Positions 22,953-34,166 of a DNA stretch of 64,000 nt are shown here, piece after piece. Position 1 is the first letter of the stretch, and each line of letters begins with the position of its first letter. The notes beneath the pieces were generated by a model. It saw nothing but the letters and a program-made list of their open reading frames with translations, did no database searches and was not told where the DNA came from. A program made the translations under genes and the position numbers. Source of the DNA: Astragalus membranaceus (Eukaryota > Streptophyta > Magnoliopsida > Fabales > Fabaceae); the NCBI GenBank assembly GCA_039519185.1, contig CM076848.1:26889917-26953916 (forward strand), in the 5' to 3' direction.

Positions 22953-24050
22953 TTTTTAATCATTATTTTACAAAACAAATAGAAAATCACAAAAAAAACA
23001 TTTTGGATTCGACCTTTTCTACTACTTATTTTACCACGGTGCTAATGCATACTTTTTTTTTACAACAATGATAATGCATACTTGGCGTGTATATTTGACA
23101 TAAATAATACATATGCTCTAATATTGGTATTAATTTATGTATTGATATTTTGTTTTTTAAAAAATTGGTGGTTCGTGGCTCTCCTCCCAGGAATATCCGC
23201 CGCTATACATATGAAATTCATAGGCATTTTTTAATTTAATATGCAAAAGCAATTTTAATCCATTCTATTCAAATAACAAGAATTGATATAAATAACTTTT
23301 AGCGTAAACTTATTCAAACAACTTAATACACATTATGACATTTTTGAGATGTCCTCCTAAATTGAATACTCTTTAGACCCCCCCCCCCCCCCCCCGGTGT
23401 AGAAAAACAAAAATGGCAACTTCTATCATGAAAAAAGGGGAAAGACAAAGCCCATGCATTGCATGGATAATATAAAATTAATAAATGACTACAACCACGT
23501 GTGGCTGTCAAGGGTATCCCCCTGGCCCCTGCAATCAGCTACCACCGAACATTAATTAACCTAACTCTTGTGTGAGGTTGGTAGTGCTAACGAGTGAATG
23601 CTGTTAGTCCACGTTCATTACCGTTGCCTGCATTTACTACTATTTTTTTGACAATAATATAGTAGTACTAGGGATTTAATAATTTGGTCCTCCAATTTTC
23701 TCAATAAAAGTAGTAACACGTCAGATTACCCAATTAATTATAAGAATTAAAGTATCCTCTACACTGTTATGACTAATATTTCGAGACAGTGAGATACCTT
23801 TAAGAATTTAATTTAATACAGTATAGTATTTTTTTCTCCGCAACTGTGAATGTAAACTCTAATAATAGTAATAATTGTACCAAAAAGGGTGTAGCTTAAG
23901 CTCCTTAATAGTAGTACAATTTTGGTCGGTTAATTATAATTACAAATTACAAATATAATAAAAACAAACCATTTCGATCCATCCTTAAGGACCACTAATC
24001 TTGAAAGCGCTCTCTTTGTCCACGCCATACACACAATCTACACCTTTTCT
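22926..24050. other. FLS upstream region, no gene seen
   Basis: AT-rich DNA between the truncated retroelement and the FLS promoter. It holds an 18-base C run at 23378-23395 and the motif ACCTAAC at about 23559, which resembles an R2R3-MYB (AC-type) site. No coding frame or other element was recognised. Confidence 0.5.
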
Positions 24051-24052
24051 CT

Positions 24053-24083
24053 TCTATATAATATATATAGAAGAGAACCAACC
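24053..24083 (+). promoter_or_regulatory. Putative FLS TATA box and AC element
   Basis: TATATAATATATATA at 24055-24069 lies about 50-60 bp before the FLS start codon. It is followed by ACCAACC at 24077-24083, an AC-II-like site of the kind bound by R2R3-MYB regulators of flavonol genes. The implied 5' UTR is very short. The function is inferred from motif and position only. Confidence 0.4.
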
Positions 24084-24117
24084 TTAATTAGTGAGGTAAG
24101 TGTAGTTGGAAAATAAA

Positions 24118-25641
24118 ATGGAGGTTGAGAGGGTTCAAAACATAGCTACGTTGTTGTCCTTCAACTCAAACACAATCCCAGAAGATTTCATTCGACCAGA
24201 AACAGAACAACCTTCACTAACCACATTTCATGGTGATGTCCCTGAAATACCCACAATCGACTTAAGTAACCCTGATAAACACAACCTAGCTAAGTTAATC
24301 GCTGAGGCAAGCCAAGAATGGGGTATTTTCCAGGTTGTAAACCATGGAATACCCAATGAGTTGATTAGCAAGTTGCAGAGTGTTGGCAAAGAGTTCTTCG
24401 AACTTCCCCAAGAAGAGAAGGAAAAATATGCTAAGCCACCTGGGTCTAAGAGCTATGAAGGCTATGGCACTAAGCTGCAGAAAGATGCACAGGGAAAGAA
24501 AGGTTGGGTTGATCACCTTTTTCATAAGATATGGCCCCCTTCTAGCATCAATTACAAGTTTTGGCCCCAAATACATCCTTCTTACAGGTTTTTCAATTTT
24601 TCCTTCAACACATATTACATGCATATACCAACACTTCATTATTCGGTTACATTCAATATCTTATATTTTATCAAATTATTATCGGTGTTCATATCACATA
24701 TGTAAGGGTTTGTATTGTATTATTATTTGGTTAATTTGTGCAGGGAGACAAATGAAGAGTACACGAAGCACATGCGTGTGGTGGTTGAGAAGCTGTTTAC
24801 ATATTTGTCTTTGGGGTTGGGGTTGGAAGGGAATGTGATGAAAGAGGCTGTGGGTGGAGAGGAACTTGAATACATGATGAAAATTAACTATTACCCTCCA
24901 TGTCCTCGTCCTGATCTGGCACTAGGAGTCACAGCTCACACAGATCTTAGTGCCCTCACCATTCTTGTGCCTAATGAGGTGCCTGGCCTTCAAGTTCTTA
25001 AGGATGACCGTTGGATTGATGCAAAGTATATCCCCAATGCTTTCATCATTCACATTGGAGATCAGATTCAGGTTAGTTTTCTTACTCTTCTCAAATAATT
25101 CAGGTTAAATATCACTCTTAACATGCTACATGGACAATGTTAATCCACAATTTCAATATTTATTAGTCTCAGTTGTCGAGTCAATGGACATGAAAGAGTT
25201 GCAAGAATGAGGGCAATGATTCAAATCCTCAAAACTAACATTTTTCACACCTCTAACTGGTTTCAAACCACTAACATTTGCCTATAAAAAAACTCGTCCC
25301 TAATTAAAAATTAAAAATATCAGATTAATGTTTGCCCTTAAAAAGTTGTCAAAGACTAATATTATCTTTACTCTTACTATAAATAAATATTGTGCAATAA
25401 TTATGTGTGTGGATCCTCTACGTGGCAGGTTCTGAGCAACGGGAGGTACAAGAGCGTGATGCATAGAACAACGGTGGATAAGGAAAGAACGAGAATGTCG
25501 TGGCCTGTGTTCTTGGAGCCACCGGCAGAATGGATTGTTGGACCTCTGCCTCAGCTACTCACTCAAGATAACCCTCCAAAATATAAGGCCAAAAAATTCA
25601 AAGACTATGCTTATTGTAAATTGAACAAACTTCCCCAGTGA
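24118..25641 (+). CDS. FLS: Flavonol synthase (2-oxoglutarate/Fe(II)-dependent dioxygenase)
   Basis: Exons 24118-24587, 24744-25071 and 25429-25641 (introns of 156 and 357 bp, GT-AG) join in frame to 336 codons plus stop, the usual length for flavonol synthase. The enzyme desaturates dihydroflavonols to flavonols in the cytosol using 2-oxoglutarate, O2 and Fe(II). Both motifs used to separate FLS from related dioxygenases are present: [12 protein letters not shown] near residue 21 and SALTILVP near 225. Iron ligands are H221, D223 and about H278; the 2-oxoglutarate site is R288-x-S290 in [26 protein letters not shown] and [15 protein letters not shown] are also typical. The start ATG at 24118 (MEVERVQ) is chosen because FLS proteins begin this way; codons upstream lack another ATG. 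No damage was seen. Flavonol synthase is far likelier than anthocyanidin synthase. Confidence 0.95.
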
Positions 25642-26212
25642 TTCTGGATATTATGCGCCAATAACAAAATAGCTCTGTTATGTTTGTAATTGAGATTTGC
25701 TTTGGAAGAAGGCTCTGTTTTCTATATTTTTCAGTTCGTGCAAACCATTCTCCCAATACACCTAATTTGATTTAATGTTTTCTTTTCACATTATTATTTT
25801 CAACATTGATCTATTATTAGTTCCAACACCGTCACATGAATTTTTTTTTGATAACGGATAATGTGTTAGAAAAATTGTGTGAGAGAATAAGAACCTTTCT
25901 CTTTAGGATGATGTGTTTGTTTTATAGTGGATGGAAAGTTGTTAATGGATGACTTGGATGGATTTTTTTTGTCCATGGATGAATTGGATTGGATTTGTTT
26001 GATACAATCCTAATGGATATAAATTTTTTAATGGATTTCTCCAATCCATCCATTATAATCCATATCCATATCCATCCAATCCATCCATTTTGACACCCCT
26101 AGTTTGTTTTAGATTGATTCCACTCACCAAAACTCCTGATTAGATACGGTTTACATACGGTTTAGAAAAAATAACGCATATGACTATTCTAAAAAGAAAA
26201 TTATGTATCCCA
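25642..26212. other. FLS 3' flank with a GGATGGATT-rich MITE-like tract
   Basis: The FLS 3' UTR presumably lies in the first 200-300 bp; no clear AATAAA was seen. The part 25930-26100 is rich in ATGGATGGATTGGAT-type units and ends 'ttttgacacccctag', which on the minus strand is a TAGGGGTGTCAAAA hAT-like terminus. A related tract is at 63205-63290. The rest is AT-rich. Confidence 0.4.
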
Positions 26213-26569
26213 TGTTGAACTAAGGTCAAACACTTTTTGTTTTGTATAATAACAAATTACAATCTATCTACTGATTTACAGTTGAATAAAAGTACAGGAC
26301 ATGAATCAAAGCATAGGATATTTTAAAGTGTACCGGCTCGAAGGAGAAGTTATTCAAGTGTTCAAGACTTTGTGTTATTTTGCTTTCGATAGGACACGTG
26401 TAAGATCATATCACTTCAGCTTTATGACTTTTGTAGTTGAGAGATTAACTTTAAAATAGAACTGTTTTGTTAAAATAAAATTGAACTAGGCTTGGAAAAA
26501 TCTTTTATATACACATGCATGTTAAATAGGTTAGACACGTAGCATGAGAAAATGGTTTTTGCAAGCAAA

Positions 26570-27165
26570 ATCGATTATGAGCTTATTGAAGACAAGTACA
26601 AAATCGATTCATAGCTACTTCCCTAAAGAAGAAAATCAATTTCAAGCTTGCCCTTTTTAAAGAAGAAAATCGATTTCCTTCCTTAGTCGTGAACTTGATT
26701 TTTTGCAAAGCTAAGAATCGATTCATAGCTCACTACTTTATAAGAGAAATCGATTTATGACTCTCTTCTTAAAGAGAAGAATCGATTTCCAACTATTTCT
26801 TTAAAGCAAAATCGATTTCCAACTACTTTTATAAAAGCAACAAATCGATTTCCCTCTTTTGCACTTAAAGCACAAAATCGATTTGCATCTTATTTATTTT
26901 AATTAAAGAATCGATTTCCAACTTTGTTTTTAAAGGTAACAAATCGATTTCCTTCCTATACACATAAATCCAAAAATCGATTTGCTCCTTACTTTGATCA
27001 AGCAAAGAATCGATTCATGTACTAAGTTTCTTCAGGCTCAAAATCGATTTTACACCTTATGCATTTAAGCATATAATCGATTCCTTTCTTTTTAGAAGCC
27101 ATCAACGGTCATATTTTTGAGTAAATAATCGATTTTCATACACACTATTTTAAGCAAGGAATTGA
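26570..27165 (+). repeat. Phased ATCGAT array in the 5' LTR U3
   Basis: About 18 occurrences of (A)AATCGATTT or one-mismatch versions, with spacing mostly 31-36 bp (for example 26570, 26603, 26779, 26811, 26844, 26877, 26910, 26943, 26976). Spacer sequences differ, so the palindromic core and its spacing are what is conserved. The array sits just upstream of the LTR TATA box. Confidence 0.9.
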
Positions 27166-27224
27166 TTTACTACTCACCTATTTTACGTAAGCTTTTAGTC
27201 CAACGGTCATATTTTTACAAACCC

Positions 27225-27232
27225 TATAAATA
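27225..27232 (+). promoter_or_regulatory. TATA box of the copia 5' LTR
   Basis: TATAAATA within 'accctataaataggacttagggttt', about 60 bp after the phased array. The same sequence recurs in the 3' LTR at about 33420. Confidence 0.75.
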
Positions 27233-27957
27233 GGACTTAGGGTTTTTCATGAGAGAAGTGAACAACAACGCACAACTTACAAATCAAAAAGAAGAAAAGA
27301 ACAGAACTCTCACTGTCATATTCTTACTTCAAGTTCTTCATCTTTGAATCTAAATCTCTCATCTCTCAACTACAATACTGTTATACTGCTTGAGTGATTG
27401 GATCCTAGTTTTCAGTTGTATTCATCTATACTTTGTTGTTGTGAAATCCTAGGAAGTTCTCTTGGGTAATTCAATCGGGGAGATTGAGTTGTAGCGAAAT
27501 CCTTAGCGGAGAGCTTGTGTTCTCAATTTGGGGAAAATTGAGATTGGTGTGGTAGCTATAGGGAAGTTGCTTGCTTGTAAGTCGTTGAAGAAGTTCTTCT
27601 CATATAGTGGTTATTATCAAGTCCAAAGGTTGCAAAGCCGGAGGCCGAGGACGTAGGGCTTTTATCCCGAACCTCGTAAAAATCACGGTGTATCTCTTTC
27701 CCTTATCTTTACTTTGCTTTTCATTGTTTTTGTTTATCGTTACGTTACATTTGATATTATTGTGGTCAGCGTTCAATATCACTGTAATTGGCTCTGTCAT
27801 AGTTATAGCTTGCTTAGGAATTGCATATAGTTTAAATCCTATTTTCCGCATTCGATTTAAACGTGTATCGTTAAATTTCTGAAAATCAAAAGATTTTATT
27901 TTTAGCATATAACCTTATTCACCCCCCCCCTCTAAGGTTATCATATAGTCCAACAAT

Positions 27958-27969
27958 TGGTATCAGAGC
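27958..27969 (+). promoter_or_regulatory. Primer-binding site (initiator tRNA-Met)
   Basis: TGGTATCAGAGC begins 2 bases after the 5' LTR end, complementary to plant initiator tRNA-Met. Confidence 0.93.
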
Positions 27970-28012
27970 TAGAAATTGCATATAGAGCTTAACATCTTGC
28001 AATTTTTTATTA

Positions 28013-29906
28013 TGGGTTCATTTATGAAAGAGGGGATGTCCTTCAATAGGTCACCCCCTGTTCGACGGGACTAACTATGACTATATATTGGAGTAGTCGA
28101 ATGAAATGTCATGTATAGGCTATAGATTTCACTTTATGGAGGATCATTGTTGATGGATTACTCACTCCTATGAGAATCAAGATTACTAAACCTGGTGTTG
28201 TTGTTGAGGGAAATACTATTAAATCTCAAGCTACTGGTAAAGCTGAGGAAGTACCTATTGTAGATATTTATGCCATTGACTTGAGTGAGCTGAGAAAGTC
28301 TGAGCTAGAAAAAATATCTCTCAATGCCAAAGCAGTGAATATTGTTCACCTATCTCTATGTGAAGAAGAGTATGGAAGGGTGAAAGGATGTCAGACATCC
28401 AAAGAAATTTGGGACTGTCTGGAAGCGACACATGTTGGTACGAGCCAAGTGAAGGATACAAAGATTAGAGTTCTTACTTCTGAGTATGAAGCTTTCAAGA
28501 TGAAGGAAGGTGAATCTGTTGCAGCTATGCACCAAAGATTGAACCTGATAGTGAATAACTTGAGAGCACTTGGGAAGAAGTATTCAACGAAGGATTTGAA
28601 TGGGAAGATTCTTGCATCCTTGACTAGTGAGTTCTTTCCCAAGACTTGTGCTATCACTGAAGCCAAAGATATTGGCACTTTGCCTAGAAGACTTGATTGG
28701 GTCACTTCTTGCATTTGAGGTGGTGTTGGCCGCTAAGAAGACTCAAGAAAAAGAAGCGGTCAAAGAAAGGAAGTCTCTTGCTCTTGCTGCTGCCAAGACT
28801 CCTAAGATGGCAAGGAAAGAGGTTGAGTCTGATGAAGAATCCAATGATGAAGACATGGCTATGTTTGCCAAGAAATTCAAAAAATTCATGAGATTCAACA
28901 AGCTTGGGAAGGATGACTATTCAAAGAAATCTGGGTACAACAAAGGAGATAGTTATGAGAGAAGAGATGATCAACCAAAATGTTTTGAATGCAACAAACC
29001 GGGTCATCTCAAAGTGAATTGTCCAAAGCTAAAATCCAAGTACCAACAAAAGAAAGCCATGAAGGCTACATGGGACAACACAGATACTGATGGTGATACA
29101 GATGAAGAAGAGGAGGTTGCAAATGCTGTTTGTCTTATGGCAAATGACACACATGAGGCTACATGGGACAATCTTGACACTGATAGTGAAACAGATGAAG
29201 AAGAGAAGGCTGCCAATGTTGTTTTTCTTATGGAAAATAACACCCCTAAGGTAATCCTTGCTAACCATAGTCTTTCTGATTCACTTGAGCATGATGACTT
29301 ATTTGATGATGTGTGTAGTAGTCAAGATTTGAGTGAGGCTTTTGAAGCTCTTTATAATGAACATGAAACTCTTTTGGTTAAATCTAAGAATTTGACAAAG
29401 AGCAACAAAAGCATGCTCACTCAAATTGAGACTCTTGAGAATGAGGTAGCTAAGTTGAAGAATGAGCTACATAAAACTAAACCTTTCAACCTTGAGCTTC
29501 TTGAGCTTAAACAAAATTTTGAAAAATCATGGTTGAAAATGAAATTTTGAAAGAATCCTTAAAAAAGTTTGAGGTTGGTGAAAAGACCTTAACCAAGATA
29601 CTTCACTCCCAACATGAATATGTTGATAGGAGAGGTATTGGGTATGAAGGTAATTCCACCTCCTCTATTTTGAAAAAGAAAGTGATTTTTGTAGCTGCCA
29701 CTTCAAGTAAGACACCTACTGTTTTCTCTTGCACTTATTGTCAAAAAGGGAATCATGGTTCTCATATATGCCCTATTCGTAGATTGTGTGAGCTTGGTAC
29801 CCTTATACCTGCTTGTAAGAAACCAAGGTGGATTGTGAAAACAAACTCTTTGAGAACTAACACCCAAGGACCCAATAAAATTTGGGTACCTCGTACTAGT
29901 TGTTAA
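28013..29906 (+). pseudogene. copia gag (broken)
   Basis: The start ATG at 28013 (MGSFMKEGMSFNR) is followed by a frameshift, then by an extra ATAT and an in-frame TAG around 28090-28120. The intact middle (28170-28690) matches the UBN2-type gag domain with IWDCLEATHVGTSQVKDTKI and FKMKEGESVAAMHQRLNLIV. A frameshift near 28685 leads into an acidic region with the zinc knuckle CFECNKPGHLKVNC (about 28984) and two similar acidic repeats (DTDGDTDEEEE, DTDSETDEEEK). A predicted coiled coil follows, with further shifts near 29530. A second Cys-rich motif CTYCQKGNHGSHIC lies at about 29732. The region ends with KIWVPRTSC. Confidence 0.85.
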
Positions 29907-30256
29907 TGTTCCTTTTGCAGGTTGGTCAGTCATCTAAGAAGAAAAATCTGTGGATGGTTGATAGTGGGTGCTCAAGGCATATGACTGGTGATGCTTCACT
30001 ATTCTTGAAGTTGAGCAACAAAGCTAGTGGATCTGTAAAGTTTGCCAAGAATGAATCTACTCAAGTAATAGGTAAAAGTTGTGTGGGTAAGGAAAACACA
30101 ATCAAAATTAAAAATGTTTTACTAGTTGATGGTGTCAAATTTAACTTGCTAAGTGTTAGCCAATTATGTGATAGTGATTTTGATGTGTATTTTTCTGTTG
30201 ATAAATGTGTTATTACTCATAGGACTTCTAAACTTTATATTACTGGCTTTCAATAA
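29900..30256 (+). pseudogene. copia aspartic protease fragment
   Basis: Carries LWMVDSGCSRHMTGDASLFL, with the D-S-G catalytic motif of copia proteases, then NVLLVDGVKFNLLSVSQLCD. It is entered by a frameshift from gag near 29905 and ends at an in-frame TAA (30254-30256) after YITGFQ, beyond which the same frame continues into integrase. Confidence 0.85.
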
Positions 30257-30262
30257 AATAAT

Positions 30263-31200
30263 GTGTATTATGTTGATTTTGACAATGTGAGTAATGATAT
30301 TGTATGCATGCCTTCCTTGCTTGATTATGTAAATTTGTGGCATAAACGTCTAGGACATGCTAGTATAGAACATTTATCTATGTTGAGTAAGAATGAGCAT
30401 GTTAGAGGTCTACCCAAGTTGAAATATGAAAAGGGTCAATTGTGTGATGCATGTCAGCTAGGTAAGTTGCATAGATATTCCTTCAATCCAAAACCGGTTA
30501 TTTCCACTAACAATGTGCTTGAATTGCTCCATCTTGATTTATTTGGTGAAATTGATGTTGTAAGTCTAGGAGGGTCCAAGTATGTCTTCGTGATTGTAGA
30601 TGATTATTCTAGGTATACTTGGGTCATTCTACTTGCAAATAAAAGTGATGCTTTCAATGAGTTTGCTAAGTTGTGCAGAAAGTTACAGAATGAGAAAAGC
30701 TTAGCCATCAAGGAAATTAGAAGTGATCATGGAGGAGAGTACAGAAATTCATCATTCAGGACTTGGTGTGAAAAGTATGGTGTTCATCATAACTTTTCAG
30801 CTCCAAGGAACCCTCAACAAAACAGTGTGGTGGAAAGGAAGAATAGATCCATACAAGAGATGAGAAGAACAATGTTGAACGAGCACCACCTACCCAAATA
30901 TTTTTGGGGTCATGCAGTTGATACAGCATGTCACGTGCTCAACCGGGTATACCTGAGGTCATCTCTTAACAAGACGCCATACGAGTTGTGGAATGGATTT
31001 CATACTTTAAGGTTTTTGGAAGTAAGTGCTTCATTCTCAACACAAAAGATAAGTTGGGTAAGTTTGATGCAAAATCAACTGAAGGTATTTTTATGGGTTA
31101 TTCAAGTCATAGTAGAGCATATATTGTTTGCAATAAAATTGATAAATGTATGCAAGAATCAATACATGTTTCTTTTGATGAGACTAACCCTTTTTGCTAA
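30263..31200 (+). pseudogene. copia GAG-pre-integrase and integrase core
   Basis: The GAG-pre-integrase zinc-binding part reads LWHKRLGHASIEHLSMLSKN ... CDACQLGKLHR. The integrase core follows: LLHLDLFGEIDVVSLGGSKY (first Asp), IRSDHGGEYRNSSFRTWCEK (second Asp) and SAPRNPQQNSVVERKNRSIQ (Glu). Near 31000 the frame slips and the C-terminal segment YFKVFGSKCFILNTKDKLGK continues in another frame to a stop at 31200. Confidence 0.88.
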
Positions 31201-31324
31201 GAAAGTTGATGATGAGGATGGGGTGGTTGAAGTGATCAAAAACAGAATACCTGAATCAAACAGTGAAAGTGTGGAAGAAGCCGAGGTGAAAGTGGAACCT
31301 CAAGAAGAAGCTGAAGTGGAATGA

Positions 31325-32300
31325 GAGCCCCAACACATCAATGACCATCTCCATGGAAGAACACATGATGATTTGCCCAAAACTTGGAAATCAGTTCGAG
31401 ATCATCCCATGGAGCAAATTATTGGTAGTCCATCAAAGGGGCGAGTTTGAGATGAGCATGATGGGGGAGCTGAATTTCTTTTTGGGACTTCAAGTGAAGC
31501 AAATGAAGGAAGGAATCATATGTCAAAACAAGTTTTCAAAGGAGCTACTAAAGAAGTTTGACATGAGTGATGCAAAGGAGATTGGTACTCCCATGGCGAC
31601 TGCAACAAAGTTGGATAAGGACGAGCAAGGTAAACCAGTCAATGAAACGATGTATCGAGGTATGATCGGTAGTCTCTTGTATTTAACTGCTTCTCGACCT
31701 GATATTATGTTTGCTTTGTGCTTATGTACTCGATTTCAAGCATGTCCCAAAGAATCACATTTAAAAGCTGTAAAACGAATTCTTAGATATGTTAAGGGAA
31801 CCATGGATTTTGGATTGTGGTACCCGAAATCGAGTCACTTTTCTTTGGTCGGTTTATGTGATGCTGATTTTGCTGGATGTACATTAGATAGGAAGAGTAC
31901 TAGTGGAACCTGTCATTTCTTAGGGCCTTGTTTGACTTCCTGGTCTAGTAAAAAACATAACAGTGTTGCTTTGTCCACCGCTGAAGTCGAATATGTGGTG
32001 ATTGGAAATTGCGTTGCACAAATTCTATGGATGAAACAGACTTTAGAGGATTTTGGTTTGTTATATGAAAATGTGCCAGTCCTATGTGATAACACTAGTG
32101 CCATTAACATTGCTAAGAACCCCATCCAACACTTTAGAACTAAGCATATAGAAATAAAGCATCATTTCATTAGAGACCATGTTTCTAGGGGGAGCATAGC
32201 ATTAACAGTGCTATGTGCTTGTTATGTGTCTTCCCTCCTTTTTGATGAAAACAAAGGGGGAGAAAGACTTGCTGCTCTGCTTGTTTATTTCAATGTCATT
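31325..32300 (+). pseudogene. copia RT remnant and RNase H
   Basis: The linker HLHGRTHDDLPKTWKSVRDH...IIGSPSKG is fused at about 31440 directly to the late RT motif FEMSMMGELNFFLGLQVKQ. The fingers and palm of RT, including the YVDD box, are missing, a deletion of roughly 1 kb. RT thumb sequence (MYRGMIGSLLYLTASRPDIM) and RNase H follow with DADFAGCTLDRKSTSG, LSTAEVEYVVIGNC and VLCDNTSAINIAKNP. The element cannot encode a working RT. Confidence 0.88.
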
Positions 32301-32391
32301 GGATTAGTTTTTTTATGCTTATGCTGAAGGGGAGCTTTTGCCATTATTTCTTGTTTATCGCCTCTCTATGCATAAGGTAATTTGTTATCAT

Positions 32392-32406
32392 CAAAAAGGG
32401 GGAGTT
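32392..32406 (+). promoter_or_regulatory. Polypurine tract of the copia element
   Basis: AAAAAGGGGGAGTT directly precedes the 3' LTR at 32407. Confidence 0.8.
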
Positions 32407-34143
32407 TGTTGAACCAAGGTCAAACACTCTTTGTTTTGTATGATAACAAATTACAATCTGTCTACTAATTGTTACAGTTGAACAAAAGTACGGGGCATGA
32501 ATCAAAGCATAAGATATTTTAAAGTGTAACGGCTCGAAGGAGAAGCTATTCAAGCGTTCAAGACTTTGTGTTATTTTGCTTTCGGTAGGACACGTGTAAG
32601 ATCCTATCACTTCAGCTTTATGACTTTTGTAGTTGAGAGATGAACTTTTAAAATAGAACTATTTTGTTAAAATAAAATTGAACTAGGCTTGGAAATTTTT
32701 TTTATATACGCATGCATGTTAAATAGGTTAGGCACGTAGCATGAGAAAATGGTTTTTGCAAGCAAAATCGATTATGAGCTTATTGAAGACAAGCACAAAT
32801 CGATTCATAGCTTCTTCCCTAAAGAAGAAAATCGATTTCAAGCTTGCCCTTTTTAAAGAAGAAAATCGATTTCCTTCCTTAGTCGTGAACTTGACTTTTT
32901 GCAAAGCTAAAAATCGATTCATGGCTCTCTACTTTATAAGAGAAAACGATTTATGACTCTCTTCCTAATGAGAAGAATCGATTTCCAACTATTTCCTTAA
33001 AGCAAAATCGATTTCCAACTACTTTTATAAAAGCAACAAATCGATTTCCCTCTTGTGCACTTAAAGCACAAAATCGATTTGCATCTTATTTATTTTAATT
33101 AAAGAATCGATTTCCAACTTTGTTTTTAAAGGTAACAAATCGATTTCCTTCCTATACACATAAAGCCAAAAATCAATTTGCTCCTTACTTTGATCAAGCA
33201 AAGAATCGATTCATGTACTAAGTTTCTTCAGGCTCAAAATCGATTTTACACCTTATGCATTTAAGCATATAATCGATTCCTTTCTTTTAAGAGGCCATCA
33301 ACGGTCATATTTTTGAGTAAATAATCGATTTTCATACACACTATTTTAAGCAAGGAATTGATTTACTACTCACCTATTTTACGTAAAATTTTAGTCCAAC
33401 GGTCATATTTTTACAAACCCTATAAATAGGACTTAGGGTTTTTCATGAGAGAAGAGAACAACAACGCACAACTTACAAATCAAAAAGAAGAAAAGAATAG
33501 AACTCTCACTGTCATCTTCTTACTTCAAGTTCTTCATCTTTGAATCTAAATCTCTCATCTCTCTCAACTACAATACTGTTATACTGCTTGAGTGATTGGA
33601 TCCTAGTTTTCAGTTGTATTCATATATACTTGGCTGTTGTGAAATCCTAGGAAGTTCTCTTGGGTAATTCAATCGGGGAGATTGAGTTGTAGCGAAATCC
33701 TTAGCGGAGAGCTTGTGTTCTCAATTTGGGGAAAATTGAGATTGGTGTGGTAGCTATAGGGAAGTTGCTTGCTTGTAAGACGTTGAAGAAGTTCTTCTCA
33801 TATAGTGGTTATTATCAAGTCCAAAGGTTGCAAAGCCGGAGGCCGAGGACGTAGGGCTTTTATCCCGAACCTCATAAAAATCATGGTGTATCTCTTTCCC
33901 TTATCTTTACTTTGCTTTTCATTATTTTTGTTTATCGTTACATTAATATTATTGTGGTTAGCGTTCAATATCACTGTAATTGGCTCTGTCATAGTTATAG
34001 CTTGCTTAGGAATTGCATATAGTTTAAATCCTATTTTCCGCATTCGATTTAAACGTGCATCGTTAAATTTTTGAAAATCAAAAGATTTCATTTTTAGCAT
34101 GTAACCTTATTCACCCCCTCTAAGGTTATCATATAGTCCAACA
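32407..34143 (+). repeat. 3' LTR of the copia element (1737 bp)
   Basis: Colinear with the 5' LTR from TGTTGAACCAAGG to 'tagtccaaca', including the phased ATCGAT array (about 32765-33360) and a TATA box at about 33420. Scattered substitutions and small indels separate the two LTRs, so the insertion is not brand new. Confidence 0.95.
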
Positions 34144-34166
34144 TTGGGATATGATATTTTCTATTT

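Larger units (their letters stand above)
26213..27955 (+). repeat. 5' LTR of the copia element (1743 bp)
   Basis: Starts TGTTGAACTAAGGTC and ends 'tagtccaaca'. It contains a phased AATCGATT array (26570-27165), a TATA box TATAAATA at 27225-27232 and the R/U5 part after about 27255. A C homopolymer near the end is 9 bases long versus 5 in the 3' copy. Confidence 0.95.
26213..34143 (+). mobile_element. Ty1/copia retrotransposon, full length but decayed (SIRE-like)
   Basis: Two nearly identical LTRs (26213-27955, 32407-34143) flank a 4.45-kb interior. In copia order it has: primer-binding site, gag with zinc knuckle and coiled coil, protease, integrase, RT remnant, RNase H and polypurine tract. 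The long acidic and coiled-coil gag tail and the GPNKIWVPRTSC/SGCSRHMTGD junction suggest the SIRE/Maximus lineage; this is an inference. Frameshifts and stops occur in gag, protease and integrase, and most of RT is deleted near 31440. No direct target duplication flanks it (left TCCCA, right TTGGG). Confidence 0.93.

Noticed and set aside
24295..24639. Minus-strand frame opposite FLS exon 1
   Set aside because: Shadow of the FLS coding strand; no independent support.
26570..27165. Possible CRISPR-like array (regular repeats with unique spacers)
   Set aside because: This is eukaryotic DNA inside an LTR; the repeat core is only about 8-10 bp, spacers are low-complexity and no cas genes exist. 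It is better seen as phased motifs.
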